NCBI RefSeq assembly: GCF_004217175.1
Contig: NZ_SHKI01000002.1
Span: 549,000-612,999 of the forward strand
Length of the DNA stretch: 64,000 bases
Direction: 5' to 3'
Source of the DNA: Leucobacter luti
GTDB lineage: Bacteria > Actinomycetota > Actinomycetes > Actinomycetales > Microbacteriaceae
Position numbers and translations under genes: made by a program. Below, piece after piece: positions 1-8,590 of the stretch (within the stretch, counting starts at the first letter, position 1; each line of letters begins with the position of its first letter). The notes under the pieces are model-generated. The model had not been told where the DNA came from, searched no databases, and saw nothing but the letters and a program-made list of their open reading frames with translations.

Positions 1-1
1 G

Positions 2-1051
2 TTCCCCGCCCGCGACGTCGTCGTGCCGCACACGCGCACCATGCCCGACATGCTCCGCCTGCTCGACGTGCTCGTGCAGGACGACGCGAACCCCCGCGGC
101 GACTTCTGGCGCAACCAGGATGTGGTCCCGCTGCCGCTGCCGAGCGAGCATCGCCCCGTGAGCTACCGCGAGGTGGCGGATCCCGCGGCGCTGCGCGGCA
201 AGCGCTTCGCCGTGCCCGCGATGTACCTCGGCGAAGACCCCCGCTTCCCGATCGCCGTCCGCCCGTCGGTGCTTGAGCGCTTCGCGGTTGCCCGCGCCCG
301 GCTCGAGGAACTCGGCGCCGAGGTCGTGGTGACCGGTTTCCCGCTCATCGAGCAGTACGAGGGTGATCGCCCGGGGCAGGAAAACGTCGGCGCACTCGGC
401 GTGCTGCCCGAGGGGTGGATGGACACCGAGTTCAGCGACTTCCTCGCCTACGGCTGGGACGACTTCCTGCGCGCAAACGCCGACCCGGCGATCCCGAACC
501 TCGGCGTCGTTGATCCGGAGCGCATCTTCCCGCAGCCCGAGGGCACGCTGCCCGACCGCTACGAGGAGGTCGAGGACTACCCGAATCGCTACCGCGCGAC
601 GGTCGCCATGGCGCAGGTGCCCGGCGGCGTGCCGGATCCGCGCAGGCGAGCCGACTTTGCCGACGGCCTGCGCGCCCTCGTGCGCCTGCGCGAGGACCTC
701 TTCGAGCGCTGGCTTCAGGAGGAGGGCTTCGACGGGGTGGTGTTCCCCGCGAACGCCGACGTGGGGCGCGAGGACGCCGAGCGGGACCCGGCCGCCGCGG
801 ATCACGCCTGGTCGAATGGCGTGTTCTTCTCGAATGGCAACTACGCGCTGCGGCACCTGGGGATCCCCACGGTGACCGTGCCGATGGGCAACATGAGTGA
901 CATCGGCATGCCGATCGGGCTCACCTTCGCGGGCGCCGCCTACGCGGATCCGCAGCTGCTCGGCTACGCCGCCGCGTTCGAGGCGCCGGGCTCGCTGCGC
1001 GAGACCCCGGCGGCCACCCCGGCGCTGCCGGAGGACCGTCCGGTCGCGTAG
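2..1051 (+). CDS. Amidase signature family protein, C-terminal part (5' end outside window)
   Basis: The reading frame is open from base 2, so the gene starts left of the window and about 349 residues are visible. The C-terminal part looks like an amidase-signature (GatA/AtzF-type) hydrolase, with a conserved GIPTVTVPMG stretch followed by PIGLTFAGAAYADPQLLGYA near the end. Members hydrolyse carboxamides in the cytoplasm. The Ser-cisSer-Lys catalytic residues sit in the N-terminal half and cannot be seen here. An internal GTG at 23 is not the true start, because the frame continues upstream with family-like sequence. A strong hairpin follows the stop. The substrate cannot be told. Confidence 0.85.
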   Translation, partial: FPARDVVVPHTRTMPDMLRLLDVLVQDDANPRGDFWRNQDVVPLPLPSEHRPVSYREVADPAALRGKRFAVPAMYLGEDPRFPIAVRPSVLERFAVARARLEELGAEVVVTGFPLIEQYEGDRPGQENVGALGVLPEGWMDTEFSDFLAYGWDDFLRANADPAIPNLGVVDPERIFPQPEGTLPDRYEEVEDYPNRYRATVAMAQVPGGVPDPRRRADFADGLRALVRLREDLFERWLQEEGFDGVVFPANADVGREDAERDPAAADHAWSNGVFFSNGNYALRHLGIPTVTVPMGNMSDIGMPIGLTFAGAAYADPQLLGYAAAFEAPGSLRETPAATPALPEDRPVA

Positions 1052-1087
1052 CCCCGGCCCCGCGCGCACTCGCGCAGGAAGACCGCA

Positions 1088-1132
1088 CTCAGGCGGGTCG
1101 ATTCTTCGGAATCGGCCCGCCTGAGGTGTTTT
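1088..1132 (+). terminator. Rho-independent terminator after the amidase gene
   Basis: A 17-bp stem (1088-1104 with 1109-1125, one G-T pair) closes on a TTCG loop and is followed by GTGTTTT. It lies 37 bases after the amidase stop. Confidence 0.85.
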
Positions 1133-1254
1133 CTCCTGCGCGAGCTCGGGCCCGACGGTGCGAGGTCAGGGTTGCGCTGCGAGACTGGGCGCCCCGCCAG
1201 GCAGGGGCGCGCTGCCGGCCGGGGCACACCGCGAAACACCACGTACATCTGATC

Positions 1255-1284
1255 TTGTTAAGGCTTGCCTTAGCTAGATAGGAT
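1255..1284 (+). promoter_or_regulatory. Putative promoter with an iron-box-like palindrome in the spacer
   Basis: A TTGTTA (1255-1260) and TAGGAT (1279-1284) pair with an 18-base spacer lies about 50 bases before the secreted-protein start. The spacer region carries the palindrome TAAGGCTTGCCTTA (1259-1272). It shares AGGCT and CCT blocks with DtxR/IdeR sites but matches the 19-bp consensus only partly, so the regulator is uncertain. Confidence 0.45.
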
Positions 1285-1335
1285 GAACTGTTTTTCGCCG
1301 GCGCAGAGCCGGCGACGCGAGCGACAGGAGCGCAG

Positions 1336-3306
1336 ATGACAGCGACGAGTGTGACCCACCAACGGGGGAGACGCGCGAGCCGGGGGCGCGCGGTCGCGAT
1401 CCTCGCCCTCGCGGCGCTCGTGCCGCTCGCTGGCCTGGTCGCGAGCCCCGCACCCGCGCTCGCCGCAGCCCCGCAGCGCGTCACTGCGGAGGCGACCGTT
1501 GGCACCGACCGGGTGGTCAGCGTGGCGGTCGCCTGCACCTCCGCAAAGGCGTGCGCAGGGAAACTCTCGCTCAAGCTGGCGACGGGCGGCACCAAGACGC
1601 TCAAGTACTCGGTGGCGGCCCGCGGCGCGAAGACGCTGAACTGGAAGCTCGGCACCGCCGACTACCGGGCGTTCGTGAAGCGCGGGAGCGCGAAGCTCAA
1701 GATCTCGGGAGCGACCACGAAGCCAAGCTCCGCCAAGTTCACGCAGAGCGCCACGCTCAAGCCGGCGAAGGCGCAGGTGAAAGTGACCACCGCGAGCTAC
1801 ACGGTCGAGTCGAATCGCGTGCTACCGCTGCGGCTCAGCTGCGCGGCCGCTGCCGGGTGCGCCGGGACCGCGAAGCTGCAGCTCGGCGGAAAGACACTCG
1901 TCCAGGGAAAGGTGCAGGCAAAAAAGGGCGCGACCACGGTGAAGCTCACCCTCACCGCGGCGCAGGCGGCGAAGCTGACCACCACCGCGGCAAAGTACAC
2001 GGTCTCGCTCACGGAGACGAAGCCCGACGCGATCGCGCACACCGCCACGATCACGCTTCGGAAGCCCACACCAGCGCCCGAGCCCGAGCCCGAGGCGCCC
2101 GTGCGCGGGGCCTCGAAAGCGTACGCCGAGCGCAACTGGGTCCCGAGCGCGGTGGACACCTGCCCGGCCGAGCTCCACGCGAGCTACCAGACCGTCGGCC
2201 CCGACGGGAAGATCTACCCGACGTGGCACCCCGCCCAGGTCACCGATCCGGCAACCGGCGAGCTCTGCAGCTTCGGTCACGAGCACGGCGCCGACCCGAG
2301 CACCTCCGAGATCTTCGACTGGGTCGCGGCGTTCTACGCCCCGGACGACCTGGTCGCGGGCGAGCCGGTCGGCCTGCCCTTCGGATACACCAGCGAGGAA
2401 CTTGAGAACTACGGCCACGAGCACGGCGGTATGGCCATGCGGCACGAAGACAACGCCGGACACAAGGTGTTCGTGGCAAACAACGTGAAGATGCTCGACG
2501 CACACCGCAACTGGCTGCGCCTGGCCGACGGCTCGCAGCTCGTGTGCGACGTGCTCATCAAACAGCACCAGGGCAGCTGGTCACCCGACGCGACCTCGAA
2601 CAACGCGCACGAGAGCGAGTTCGCGGCGCGCTGCACGGACGGTACTGAGATCATCACCTCCATCCTCACCCGCTTCGGCAACGCGAACGAGATGTTTGGC
2701 ACCTGCGCGCCAGACACCGCAATCCCGACCGTGGGAAGCCTGCTGCCCGCGGGGGACGGCGGCCGCCGCATCATCCCGACCACCGACTGCGTGCGCAACA
2801 ACCCGACCGACTGGACGCTCTACGAGCTGTGGGAGAGCGACAGCAAGATCGTGAGCGCTGACGGGACCGTGTTCGCGGCGTTCGATCCCTGGTTTGGGAT
2901 CCGCAATCCGAGCCGGCTGTACGACGCGACGGCCAGCACGGCGACCGCCAACGGCATCAGCCGCCCGCTCGACCTCGCCTGGTACGCGGAGCGCCCGGCC
3001 ACCGACTACCTCTGGGCCGGGCTCAGCGACACGGAGCGGTTCGACTACACGGACCCCCGCTCGCCGTTCAATGGCGCGCAGCGCGACTTCTACCTCGGGG
3101 AACTCACACTCGCGCAGGTGCCCACGGCCGACGGCACGATCTACAGCGACCCCTATGGCGGCGGGGCGCGCACCGACCGCACGGTCGGTGCGATCCGGCA
3201 GCACATCGTGCCGGGCAGCGTGCTCGGCGACGTGTCGCTGAGCCGCCAGAAGTTCGATGCGAAGGCCGACTTCGGCAGCAACAACGGCGTGCACGCGCCG
3301 AACTAG
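1336..3306 (+). CDS. Secreted protein with beta-rich N-terminal repeats and GHEHG motifs, function unknown
   Basis: The 656-residue protein has a clear export signal: a basic start with two arginines, a hydrophobic stretch at about 19-36 and a likely cut after ALA near residue 43. Residues about 48-240 form two similar Lys/Thr/Ala-rich beta-type repeats, each with a Cys pair. A Pro/Glu linker (PAPEPEPEAP) leads to a C-terminal domain of about 400 residues with GHEHG at 314-318 and again at 360-364, plus further His, Asp and Cys residues that could bind metal. ATG 1336 has AGGAG six bases upstream. An iron-box-like palindrome sits in the promoter. I do not recognise the C-terminal domain; a role in metal handling is only a guess. 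Confidence 0.8.
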   Translation: MTATSVTHQRGRRASRGRAVAILALAALVPLAGLVASPAPALAAAPQRVTAEATVGTDRVVSVAVACTSAKACAGKLSLKLATGGTKTLKYSVAARGAKTLNWKLGTADYRAFVKRGSAKLKISGATTKPSSAKFTQSATLKPAKAQVKVTTASYTVESNRVLPLRLSCAAAAGCAGTAKLQLGGKTLVQGKVQAKKGATTVKLTLTAAQAAKLTTTAAKYTVSLTETKPDAIAHTATITLRKPTPAPEPEPEAPVRGASKAYAERNWVPSAVDTCPAELHASYQTVGPDGKIYPTWHPAQVTDPATGELCSFGHEHGADPSTSEIFDWVAAFYAPDDLVAGEPVGLPFGYTSEELENYGHEHGGMAMRHEDNAGHKVFVANNVKMLDAHRNWLRLADGSQLVCDVLIKQHQGSWSPDATSNNAHESEFAARCTDGTEIITSILTRFGNANEMFGTCAPDTAIPTVGSLLPAGDGGRRIIPTTDCVRNNPTDWTLYELWESDSKIVSADGTVFAAFDPWFGIRNPSRLYDATASTATANGISRPLDLAWYAERPATDYLWAGLSDTERFDYTDPRSPFNGAQRDFYLGELTLAQVPTADGTIYSDPYGGGARTDRTVGAIRQHIVPGSVLGDVSLSRQKFDAKADFGSNNGVHAPN

Positions 3307-3318
3307 CGCCCGTGCGCC

Positions 3319-3355
3319 GGCCCGGCGGCGGCCAAGCGTGCGCCGCCGCCGGGCC
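3319..3355 (+). terminator. GC-rich hairpin between the two secreted-protein genes
   Basis: A perfect 14-bp stem (3319-3332 with 3342-3355) and 9-base loop lies 13 bases after the stop at 3306. There is no T tract, so termination may be partial and the next gene may be partly co-transcribed. Confidence 0.6.
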
Positions 3356-3405
3356 AGCGCAGCGCCGCAGCATTTCCCACCATCACCTCAGAGAACAGGA
3401 ACACC

Positions 3406-6204
3406 GTGGAATCCACATCACACCTTGCGCGAGCGGGGGTGAGCGTCGTCGCAGCCCTCGCGCTGGTGACGAGTGCGTTCATCTCGACGCCGGCGCTTGC
3501 CGTTGAGACCCCGACCAGCGATGGCGCGCCGCCCGTATCCGAGCTCCGCTGGACGGGCGAGGCCGGCGGCGACCTCGGCTTTGCCGCGAGTCGCAGCTCG
3601 TGCGACGTCAACGGCGACGGGTTCGCCGATACCGTGGTGGGCGACTGGTGGTGGAAGCGGGGCAACACCGCGAACGCCGGCGCTGGCTACGTCCTGCTCG
3701 GTGGCGCCGACCCCGTCGCCGGCCCGATCGGGCGCGGCACCGCGGTGGGCGCGATCCGGATCGACGGACCGAACACCCCGAACGCGTTCGCGGGCCTGAG
3801 CGTCTCCTGCCTCGGCGACGTCAACGGCGACGGCATCGACGACGTGATCGTCGGGTCAAACCGCACCCAGCGCACCTGGGTGGTGCTCGGGGCGGCGGAC
3901 TTCGAGCCGGTCGACGTTGACACGCTCGGCACGCGCGGTTTCGAGGTGACCAACTCGGCGGCGGTCGCGGACAACGCGGCGTCGGGCGGCAGCGCAAACT
4001 TCGGCTACGCGGTCAGCGGGCTCGGCGACGTGAACGGCGACGGCCTGGCGGACTTCGCGATCACCGACAATCTCTACGACCGGCCGGCGAACGCCGAGGC
4101 GGGCACCCCCGCAGCCGCGAACGTCGGACGTGTGTGGGTGATCTCGGGGTCCACCGACGTGAACACGATCGACGTGGCCTCCGAGGCCGGCGCCGCGCGC
4201 GTGCTGTTCACGATCGACGGGAGCGGCGGCCAGATCATCTCCGCCGAGGACGTCGGCGACATCAACGGCGACGGCCTCGCCGACATCGTGGTGGGGAGCT
4301 ACGGCGCCACCCCCTGGGGCGCGTCGGCCCCCGTCGCCGGCGCGGCCTACGCGGTGTTCGGCTCGACCACGCGGCAGAGCGTGGACGTCGCGAACCTGGG
4401 TGCGCAGGGCTTTGCGGTCTACGGGCCGCAGCGCGGGCGTGACCGGCTGGGCACCGCCATCGGCGCGCTCGGCGACATCAACGGCGACGGCAAGGCCGAC
4501 TTCGTGGTGGGTGGAGACGGCGTCTCGAACGCCGCGACGGGCCCGCGCGCTGGGGCCGCGGCCGTCGTGCTTGGATCCGACTCGACGCAGACCGTCTTCA
4601 CGACCCCCGGCGCCGCCGAGAACGCGGTGTTCAGCTGCGCCGACGAGGCGCTGAACACGAGCGGCGCCTGCACCGGCGAGACCGTCCCCCGCGGGTACTG
4701 GATCGACGGCGCGGTCGACAACGACAAGTTTGGTTGGTCGGCCGCCGGAATCGGCGATCTGAACGGCGACGGTGTCCCCGAAGCGCTGCTTGGCGCGTGG
4801 GGCCACGACGCTGCCGGGTCGAACGCCGGCGCGATCTACGTGGTGTACGGGCAGCCCGGCTTCTCGGGCACGATCTCGACGGCGGCACTCGATCCGGCAC
4901 TCGGGTTCCGGATCGACGGCGCGGCCGCAGGCGCGCAGCTCGGCCGCTCGGTGGGCGGCAGCGGCGACTTCGACGGCAACGGGGTCCCCGACATCGTCGG
5001 CGGGGCGAACGGCACCGACTACGCCGCGGTGTACCTCCTCGGTGCCGCACGCACCGAGCTCGCTCTCAGCGCGGCGGAGCTGAGTGTCGCCGAGGGCGGC
5101 ACCCTCACCGCGAGCGTCACCGCGCCGCGAGCGGGCGCCGGGACCCCGGGCGGAACCGTCGCGTTCTCGCAGGCCGGCGTGACCGTCCCCGGGTGTGAGG
5201 CGGTTGCCGTTGCTGACGGCGCGGCGAGCTGCGCGATCGCCGCGTTCGCCGCCGGCGGCACCCAGGCGTTCGCCGCGAGCTTCGCGGACGCGGCGGGCCA
5301 CTTCGCCCCCGCCGTCGCCGAGCTCGAAGCCGAGGTGGCAAAGCTCAGCTCTAAGACGACGCTCAGCGGCGACACCGCTGGCACCGCGCAGGACGAGCTT
5401 GAGTTCGTGGCCACCGTGCCCGCCGACGCGACCGGTGAGGTGGTGTTCACCGCCGGGTCCGAGACGATCGGTGCCGCGCAGATTGCCGACGGCACCGCCA
5501 CCCTCGCCTACAGCTCGCCAGTTGCCACCACCTTCCAGCTCACTGCGCGCTACGCGGGTGACGCCCGCTACGGCGAGTCCGCGTCGAAGGCGCGGCGCGT
5601 GACCGTGGGACTTGTCCCCGTGACGCTGTCGACGGTCACCGTGGACGCCACACGCGCGGTGTACGGGGTGCGCCCCAGTGCGAGCGTGCGGGTCACCGGG
5701 GCCACGAGCGGCACGGTGCTCTTCACCGCCGGCTCGCGCGACCTCGGCACTGCCAAGGTGAACTCCGCGGGGCGCGCCACGCTCAAGCTGCCCGCGCTGC
5801 CCGTGGGCACGTACCGGGTCGCCGCCGCCTACATCGGCGACGACACCTACGCGGACACCGCGAAGCGCTTCGCGCCGAGCACGCTCGCGATCACCCGGGC
5901 GTCCGTGACGTCGGCGAAGGTCACCACGAAGATCGCAAAGTACGGCACGCGCCCCACCGTCACCGTGAAGCTTGGCAAACTCACCAACGGGGCGTACCCC
6001 ACGGGGCGGGTCACCGTGAGCTTCGGCTCCGCGAAGCGGACGGTCGCCCTCACGGCGGCGCACAAGGGGACCGTCAAGGTGACGGCACCGAAGGCGCTGA
6101 CCGCCAAGGTGAAGGTCACCGCGAAGTACCTGGGCACCGCGAACATCTCCGCGAAGTCAGCGAGCGCGACCCAGAAGGTCGCGGCGAAGCCGGCGAAGAA
6201 GTAG
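3406..6204 (+). CDS. Secreted FG-GAP repeat protein with C-terminal Ig-like domains
   Basis: The 932-residue protein starts with a signal peptide (hydrophobic core about residues 11-28, cut near ALA at 32). Seven FG-GAP/integrin-alpha-like blades follow, each with a calcium-loop motif of the D-x-N-G-D-G type, starting near residues 67, 138, 208, 285, 357, 451 and 521; the last reads DFDGNGVPD. Seven blades fit a beta-propeller. Residues about 545-930 are three to four bacterial Ig-like (Big_3 type) domains and the tail is Lys-rich. No LPXTG sorting signal is present, so it is probably released or loosely bound to the wall. The start is GTG 3406, with a weak ribosome site. It probably binds a surface polymer or partner; no enzyme motif is visible. 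Confidence 0.85.
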   Translation: MESTSHLARAGVSVVAALALVTSAFISTPALAVETPTSDGAPPVSELRWTGEAGGDLGFAASRSSCDVNGDGFADTVVGDWWWKRGNTANAGAGYVLLGGADPVAGPIGRGTAVGAIRIDGPNTPNAFAGLSVSCLGDVNGDGIDDVIVGSNRTQRTWVVLGAADFEPVDVDTLGTRGFEVTNSAAVADNAASGGSANFGYAVSGLGDVNGDGLADFAITDNLYDRPANAEAGTPAAANVGRVWVISGSTDVNTIDVASEAGAARVLFTIDGSGGQIISAEDVGDINGDGLADIVVGSYGATPWGASAPVAGAAYAVFGSTTRQSVDVANLGAQGFAVYGPQRGRDRLGTAIGALGDINGDGKADFVVGGDGVSNAATGPRAGAAAVVLGSDSTQTVFTTPGAAENAVFSCADEALNTSGACTGETVPRGYWIDGAVDNDKFGWSAAGIGDLNGDGVPEALLGAWGHDAAGSNAGAIYVVYGQPGFSGTISTAALDPALGFRIDGAAAGAQLGRSVGGSGDFDGNGVPDIVGGANGTDYAAVYLLGAARTELALSAAELSVAEGGTLTASVTAPRAGAGTPGGTVAFSQAGVTVPGCEAVAVADGAASCAIAAFAAGGTQAFAASFADAAGHFAPAVAELEAEVAKLSSKTTLSGDTAGTAQDELEFVATVPADATGEVVFTAGSETIGAAQIADGTATLAYSSPVATTFQLTARYAGDARYGESASKARRVTVGLVPVTLSTVTVDATRAVYGVRPSASVRVTGATSGTVLFTAGSRDLGTAKVNSAGRATLKLPALPVGTYRVAAAYIGDDTYADTAKRFAPSTLAITRASVTSAKVTTKIAKYGTRPTVTVKLGKLTNGAYPTGRVTVSFGSAKRTVALTAAHKGTVKVTAPKALTAKVKVTAKYLGTANISAKSASATQKVAAKPAKK

Positions 6205-6212
6205 CCGGGATG

Positions 6213-6247
6213 CCGGGGCGGATCCGCGCGACGCGGGTGCGCCCCGG
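6213..6247 (+). terminator. Hairpin after the FG-GAP gene
   Basis: CCGGGGCG (6213-6220) pairs with CGCCCCGG (6240-6247), with an inner CCGCG/CGCGG helix. It lies between convergent genes and has no T tract. Confidence 0.5.
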
Positions 6248-6318
6248 GCTGCGGGCCTGCGGGCCCGCGAGGTGCGGGGTGGCTCTGGTGCGAGCCTGCT
6301 GGGGACGGGGCGCCCGGG

Positions 6319-6858
6319 CTAGGCGCTCAGCGGATCCCCGTCGACCGGGAGCGGCTCCGGCTCGAAGCGGTCAACGCTCAGCGCGAGCCGGCGCAGCAGC
6401 ACCGAGAGGCGCTCCCGCTCGGAGCGCGGGATACCGCCGAGCAGGCGCTCTTCCGAATCGCTCAGGCGAGTGATCGCCGCGTCAACCAGCGTGAGGCCGA
6501 GCGGCGTCATCTCGACGAGCACGCCGCGGCCATCGTTCGGGTCAGTGAGCCGGCGCACGAGTCCCCGCTCCACCATGCGGTCGATCCGGTTTGTCATTGT
6601 GCCGCTCGACACCATGGTCTGCTGCACGAGCAGCTTGGGGCTCTGCAGAAACGGCTCGCCGCCGCGCCGCAGCACCGCGAGCACGTCGAACTCCCACGAG
6701 GCGAGGCCCGAGCGCTCAAACGCGTGCGCGCGTGCCCGGTCGAGGTGCTTCGTGATCCGCCACAGGCGCGAAAAGATCTCGAGGGGCGCGAGATCCAGGT
6801 CGGGTCGCGCCGTGGTCCACGCCGCGATGATCCGATCGACCTCGTCTTCATGCTTCAT
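6319..6858 (-). CDS. MarR family transcriptional regulator
   Basis: This 179-residue protein has the MarR winged-helix layout: dimerisation helices at the ends, a recognition region around KLLVQQTMVSSGTMTNRIDR, and a wing with the family D-x-R-G-type hairpin (DPNDGRGVLVEMT). The start chosen is the ATG at 6858. The ribosome-site-like GGAGG lies only one base upstream, and a GATAAT -10 element is 7 bases from the ATG, so the mRNA may be leaderless. A 12-bp palindrome overlaps this promoter, which suggests autoregulation. No target gene is adjacent other than the tRNA and glmU, so the ligand is unknown. Confidence 0.88.
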   Translation of the reverse strand: MKHEDEVDRIIAAWTTARPDLDLAPLEIFSRLWRITKHLDRARAHAFERSGLASWEFDVLAVLRRGGEPFLQSPKLLVQQTMVSSGTMTNRIDRMVERGLVRRLTDPNDGRGVLVEMTPLGLTLVDAAITRLSDSEERLLGGIPRSERERLSVLLRRLALSVDRFEPEPLPVDGDPLSA

Positions 6859-6864
6859 TCCTCC

Positions 6865-6894
6865 ATTATCCAACTTGTCTCGACGTCGAGCGAA
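6865..6894 (-). promoter_or_regulatory. Promoter of the MarR gene with a palindromic operator
   Basis: On the minus strand TTCGCT (6894-6889) and GATAAT (6870-6865) are 18 bases apart. The perfect palindrome CTCGACGTCGAG (6879-6890) lies between them, where a bound MarR dimer would block polymerase. Confidence 0.55.
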
Positions 6895-6959
6895 CTCTCC
6901 CGCGCGTGCACGAGAGCTTCCGGAGTCTGGCAGACTGTATCCGTGCTGTTTTGGCACGG

Positions 6960-7031
6960 TCCGCCTTGGTGTAATGGCAGCACGACAGCCTTTGGAGCTG
7001 TTAGGTCTAGGTTCGAATCCTGGAGGCGGAA
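6960..7031 (+). tRNA. tRNA-Gln (anticodon TTG)
   Basis: The acceptor arm TCCGCCT pairs fully with AGGCGGA. The anticodon stem ACAGC/GCTGT holds a seven-base loop CTTTGGA with anticodon TTG, which reads CAA (Gln). The T arm contains the standard TTCGAAT loop. No CCA is encoded after the discriminator A. It sits directly upstream of glmU. Confidence 0.95.
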
Positions 7032-7108
7032 CAGTGCGTGGGTGCCGGGGGAAATCCCAGCACGCGGCGTCGACGGACGCACCTCGCCTCCGGTGAAAGG
7101 AAAATCTC

Positions 7109-8545
7109 ATGGTAGAACGCTCGCTCGCGGTCGTGATCCTCGCTGCGGGGCAGGGGACCCGCATGAAGTCCTCCCTGCCCAAGGTGCTCCACCGCATCGG
7201 CGGCCGCTCGCTCATCGCGCACGTGCTCGACACGGCCGCGGGGCTCTCGCCGTCCCGGGTCATCACCGTGGTGCGCCACGACCGTGATCGCGTCGCCGCG
7301 GCTGTGCTGGAGCACGCGCCGGACACCGTGATCGTGGATCAGGACGCCACGCCGGGAACCGGCCGCGCCGTGGAGCAGGCGCTCGAGGCGCTGCCCGACG
7401 ACTTCGACGGCACCGTGGTCGTGCTCTCCGGCGACGTGCCGCTCGTCGACACCGTGACCCTCGACCGCCTCGTGCGCGGTCACCTCGACGGAGGCCGGGC
7501 AATGACGCTGCTCTCCGCGATCTTTGACAACCCGACCGGGCTCGGCCGCATCCTGCGTTCGCCCGAGGGGGCCGTGACCGGCATCGTCGAGGAGAAGGAC
7601 GCCGACGAGGCGCAGCGCCGCATCACCGAGATCAACGGTGGCATCTACGTCTTCGCGCGCCGTGCCGTGCAGGACGCGCTCGCGCAGATCGACACGAACA
7701 ACGCGCAGGGCGAGAAGTACCTCACTGACGCCGCGGCGCGCATCCTCTCCGGCGGCGGCGCCGTCGAGGCCGTGGCGACCGATGACCCGTGGCTCATCGC
7801 CGGTGTCAACGACCGCGCGCAGCTCGCTCAGGCCGGCCGCGAGCTGAACGCGCGCATCGTGCGCGCGCACCAGCGGGCCGGCGTCACCATCCAGGACCCG
7901 ACCACCACCTGGATCGACGCGGACGTGTCGATCGCGGCGGACGTCGAGATCCTCCCCGGGACCTTCCTGCAGGGCGCCACCTCGATCGCCGCCGACGCCA
8001 TCATTGGCCCCGACACCACGCTCGTCGACTGCGAGGTCGCCGAGGGGGTGCGGATCCGCCGCAGCGAGGCGACGCTCGCGGTGTTCGCGGCCGGTGCTGA
8101 GGTGGGGCCGTTCGCGTTCATTCGCCCCGGCACCGAACTCGGCGCGCAGGGCAAGATCGGCGCGTTCGTCGAGACGAAGAACGCGAAGATCGGCGACGGC
8201 AGCAAGGTGCCGCACCTGAGCTACGTGGGCGACGCCACCATTGGCACCGGCAGCAACATCGGTGCGGGCACAATCTTCGCAAACTACGACGGTGTGAAGA
8301 AGCACCAGTCGACCGTGGGCGACGGAGTTCGGGTCGGTTCGAAGAATGTTCTCATCGCGCCGGTTACCATTGAAGACGGAACGTACACGGCAGCGGGTAC
8401 GGTCGTCCGAAAGAACGTGCCCTCAGGGGCACTGGCGCTGAACGTAGCGCCGCAGCGCAATATTGAAGGATGGGTGGCCGAGCACCGGCCCGGAACGAGC
8501 ACCGCGGAAGCGGCTGCGCGTTCCACCGGTACTGCAGCCGAGTGA
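7109..8545 (+). CDS. glmU: Bifunctional UDP-GlcNAc pyrophosphorylase / glucosamine-1-phosphate N-acetyltransferase
   Basis: GlmU makes UDP-N-acetylglucosamine for peptidoglycan in two cytoplasmic steps. The N-terminal uridylyltransferase domain begins with LAAGQGTRMKSSLPKVLH, the nucleotide-binding signature, and has GDVPLV and EINGGIYVF motifs. The C-terminal half (from about residue 255) is a left-handed beta-helix of hexapeptide repeats that carries the acetyltransferase site, including the GAFVETKNAKIG and NYDGVKKHQ regions typical of the family. The length, 478 residues, is normal. ATG 7109 is preceded by GAAAGGAAA. prs follows 45 bases downstream, an arrangement common in actinobacteria. 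Confidence 0.97.
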   Translation: MVERSLAVVILAAGQGTRMKSSLPKVLHRIGGRSLIAHVLDTAAGLSPSRVITVVRHDRDRVAAAVLEHAPDTVIVDQDATPGTGRAVEQALEALPDDFDGTVVVLSGDVPLVDTVTLDRLVRGHLDGGRAMTLLSAIFDNPTGLGRILRSPEGAVTGIVEEKDADEAQRRITEINGGIYVFARRAVQDALAQIDTNNAQGEKYLTDAAARILSGGGAVEAVATDDPWLIAGVNDRAQLAQAGRELNARIVRAHQRAGVTIQDPTTTWIDADVSIAADVEILPGTFLQGATSIAADAIIGPDTTLVDCEVAEGVRIRRSEATLAVFAAGAEVGPFAFIRPGTELGAQGKIGAFVETKNAKIGDGSKVPHLSYVGDATIGTGSNIGAGTIFANYDGVKKHQSTVGDGVRVGSKNVLIAPVTIEDGTYTAAGTVVRKNVPSGALALNVAPQRNIEGWVAEHRPGTSTAEAAARSTGTAAE

Positions 8546-8590
8546 GCGTGGAAAAGCGGGAATTCAACAAGTGAGGACGTATCAGCACTG

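Noticed and set aside
3856-6063. 735-residue open frame on the minus strand
   Set aside because: It is the antisense shadow of the FG-GAP gene; high GC keeps the frame open and the product is Arg/Gly/Ala-rich without domain motifs.
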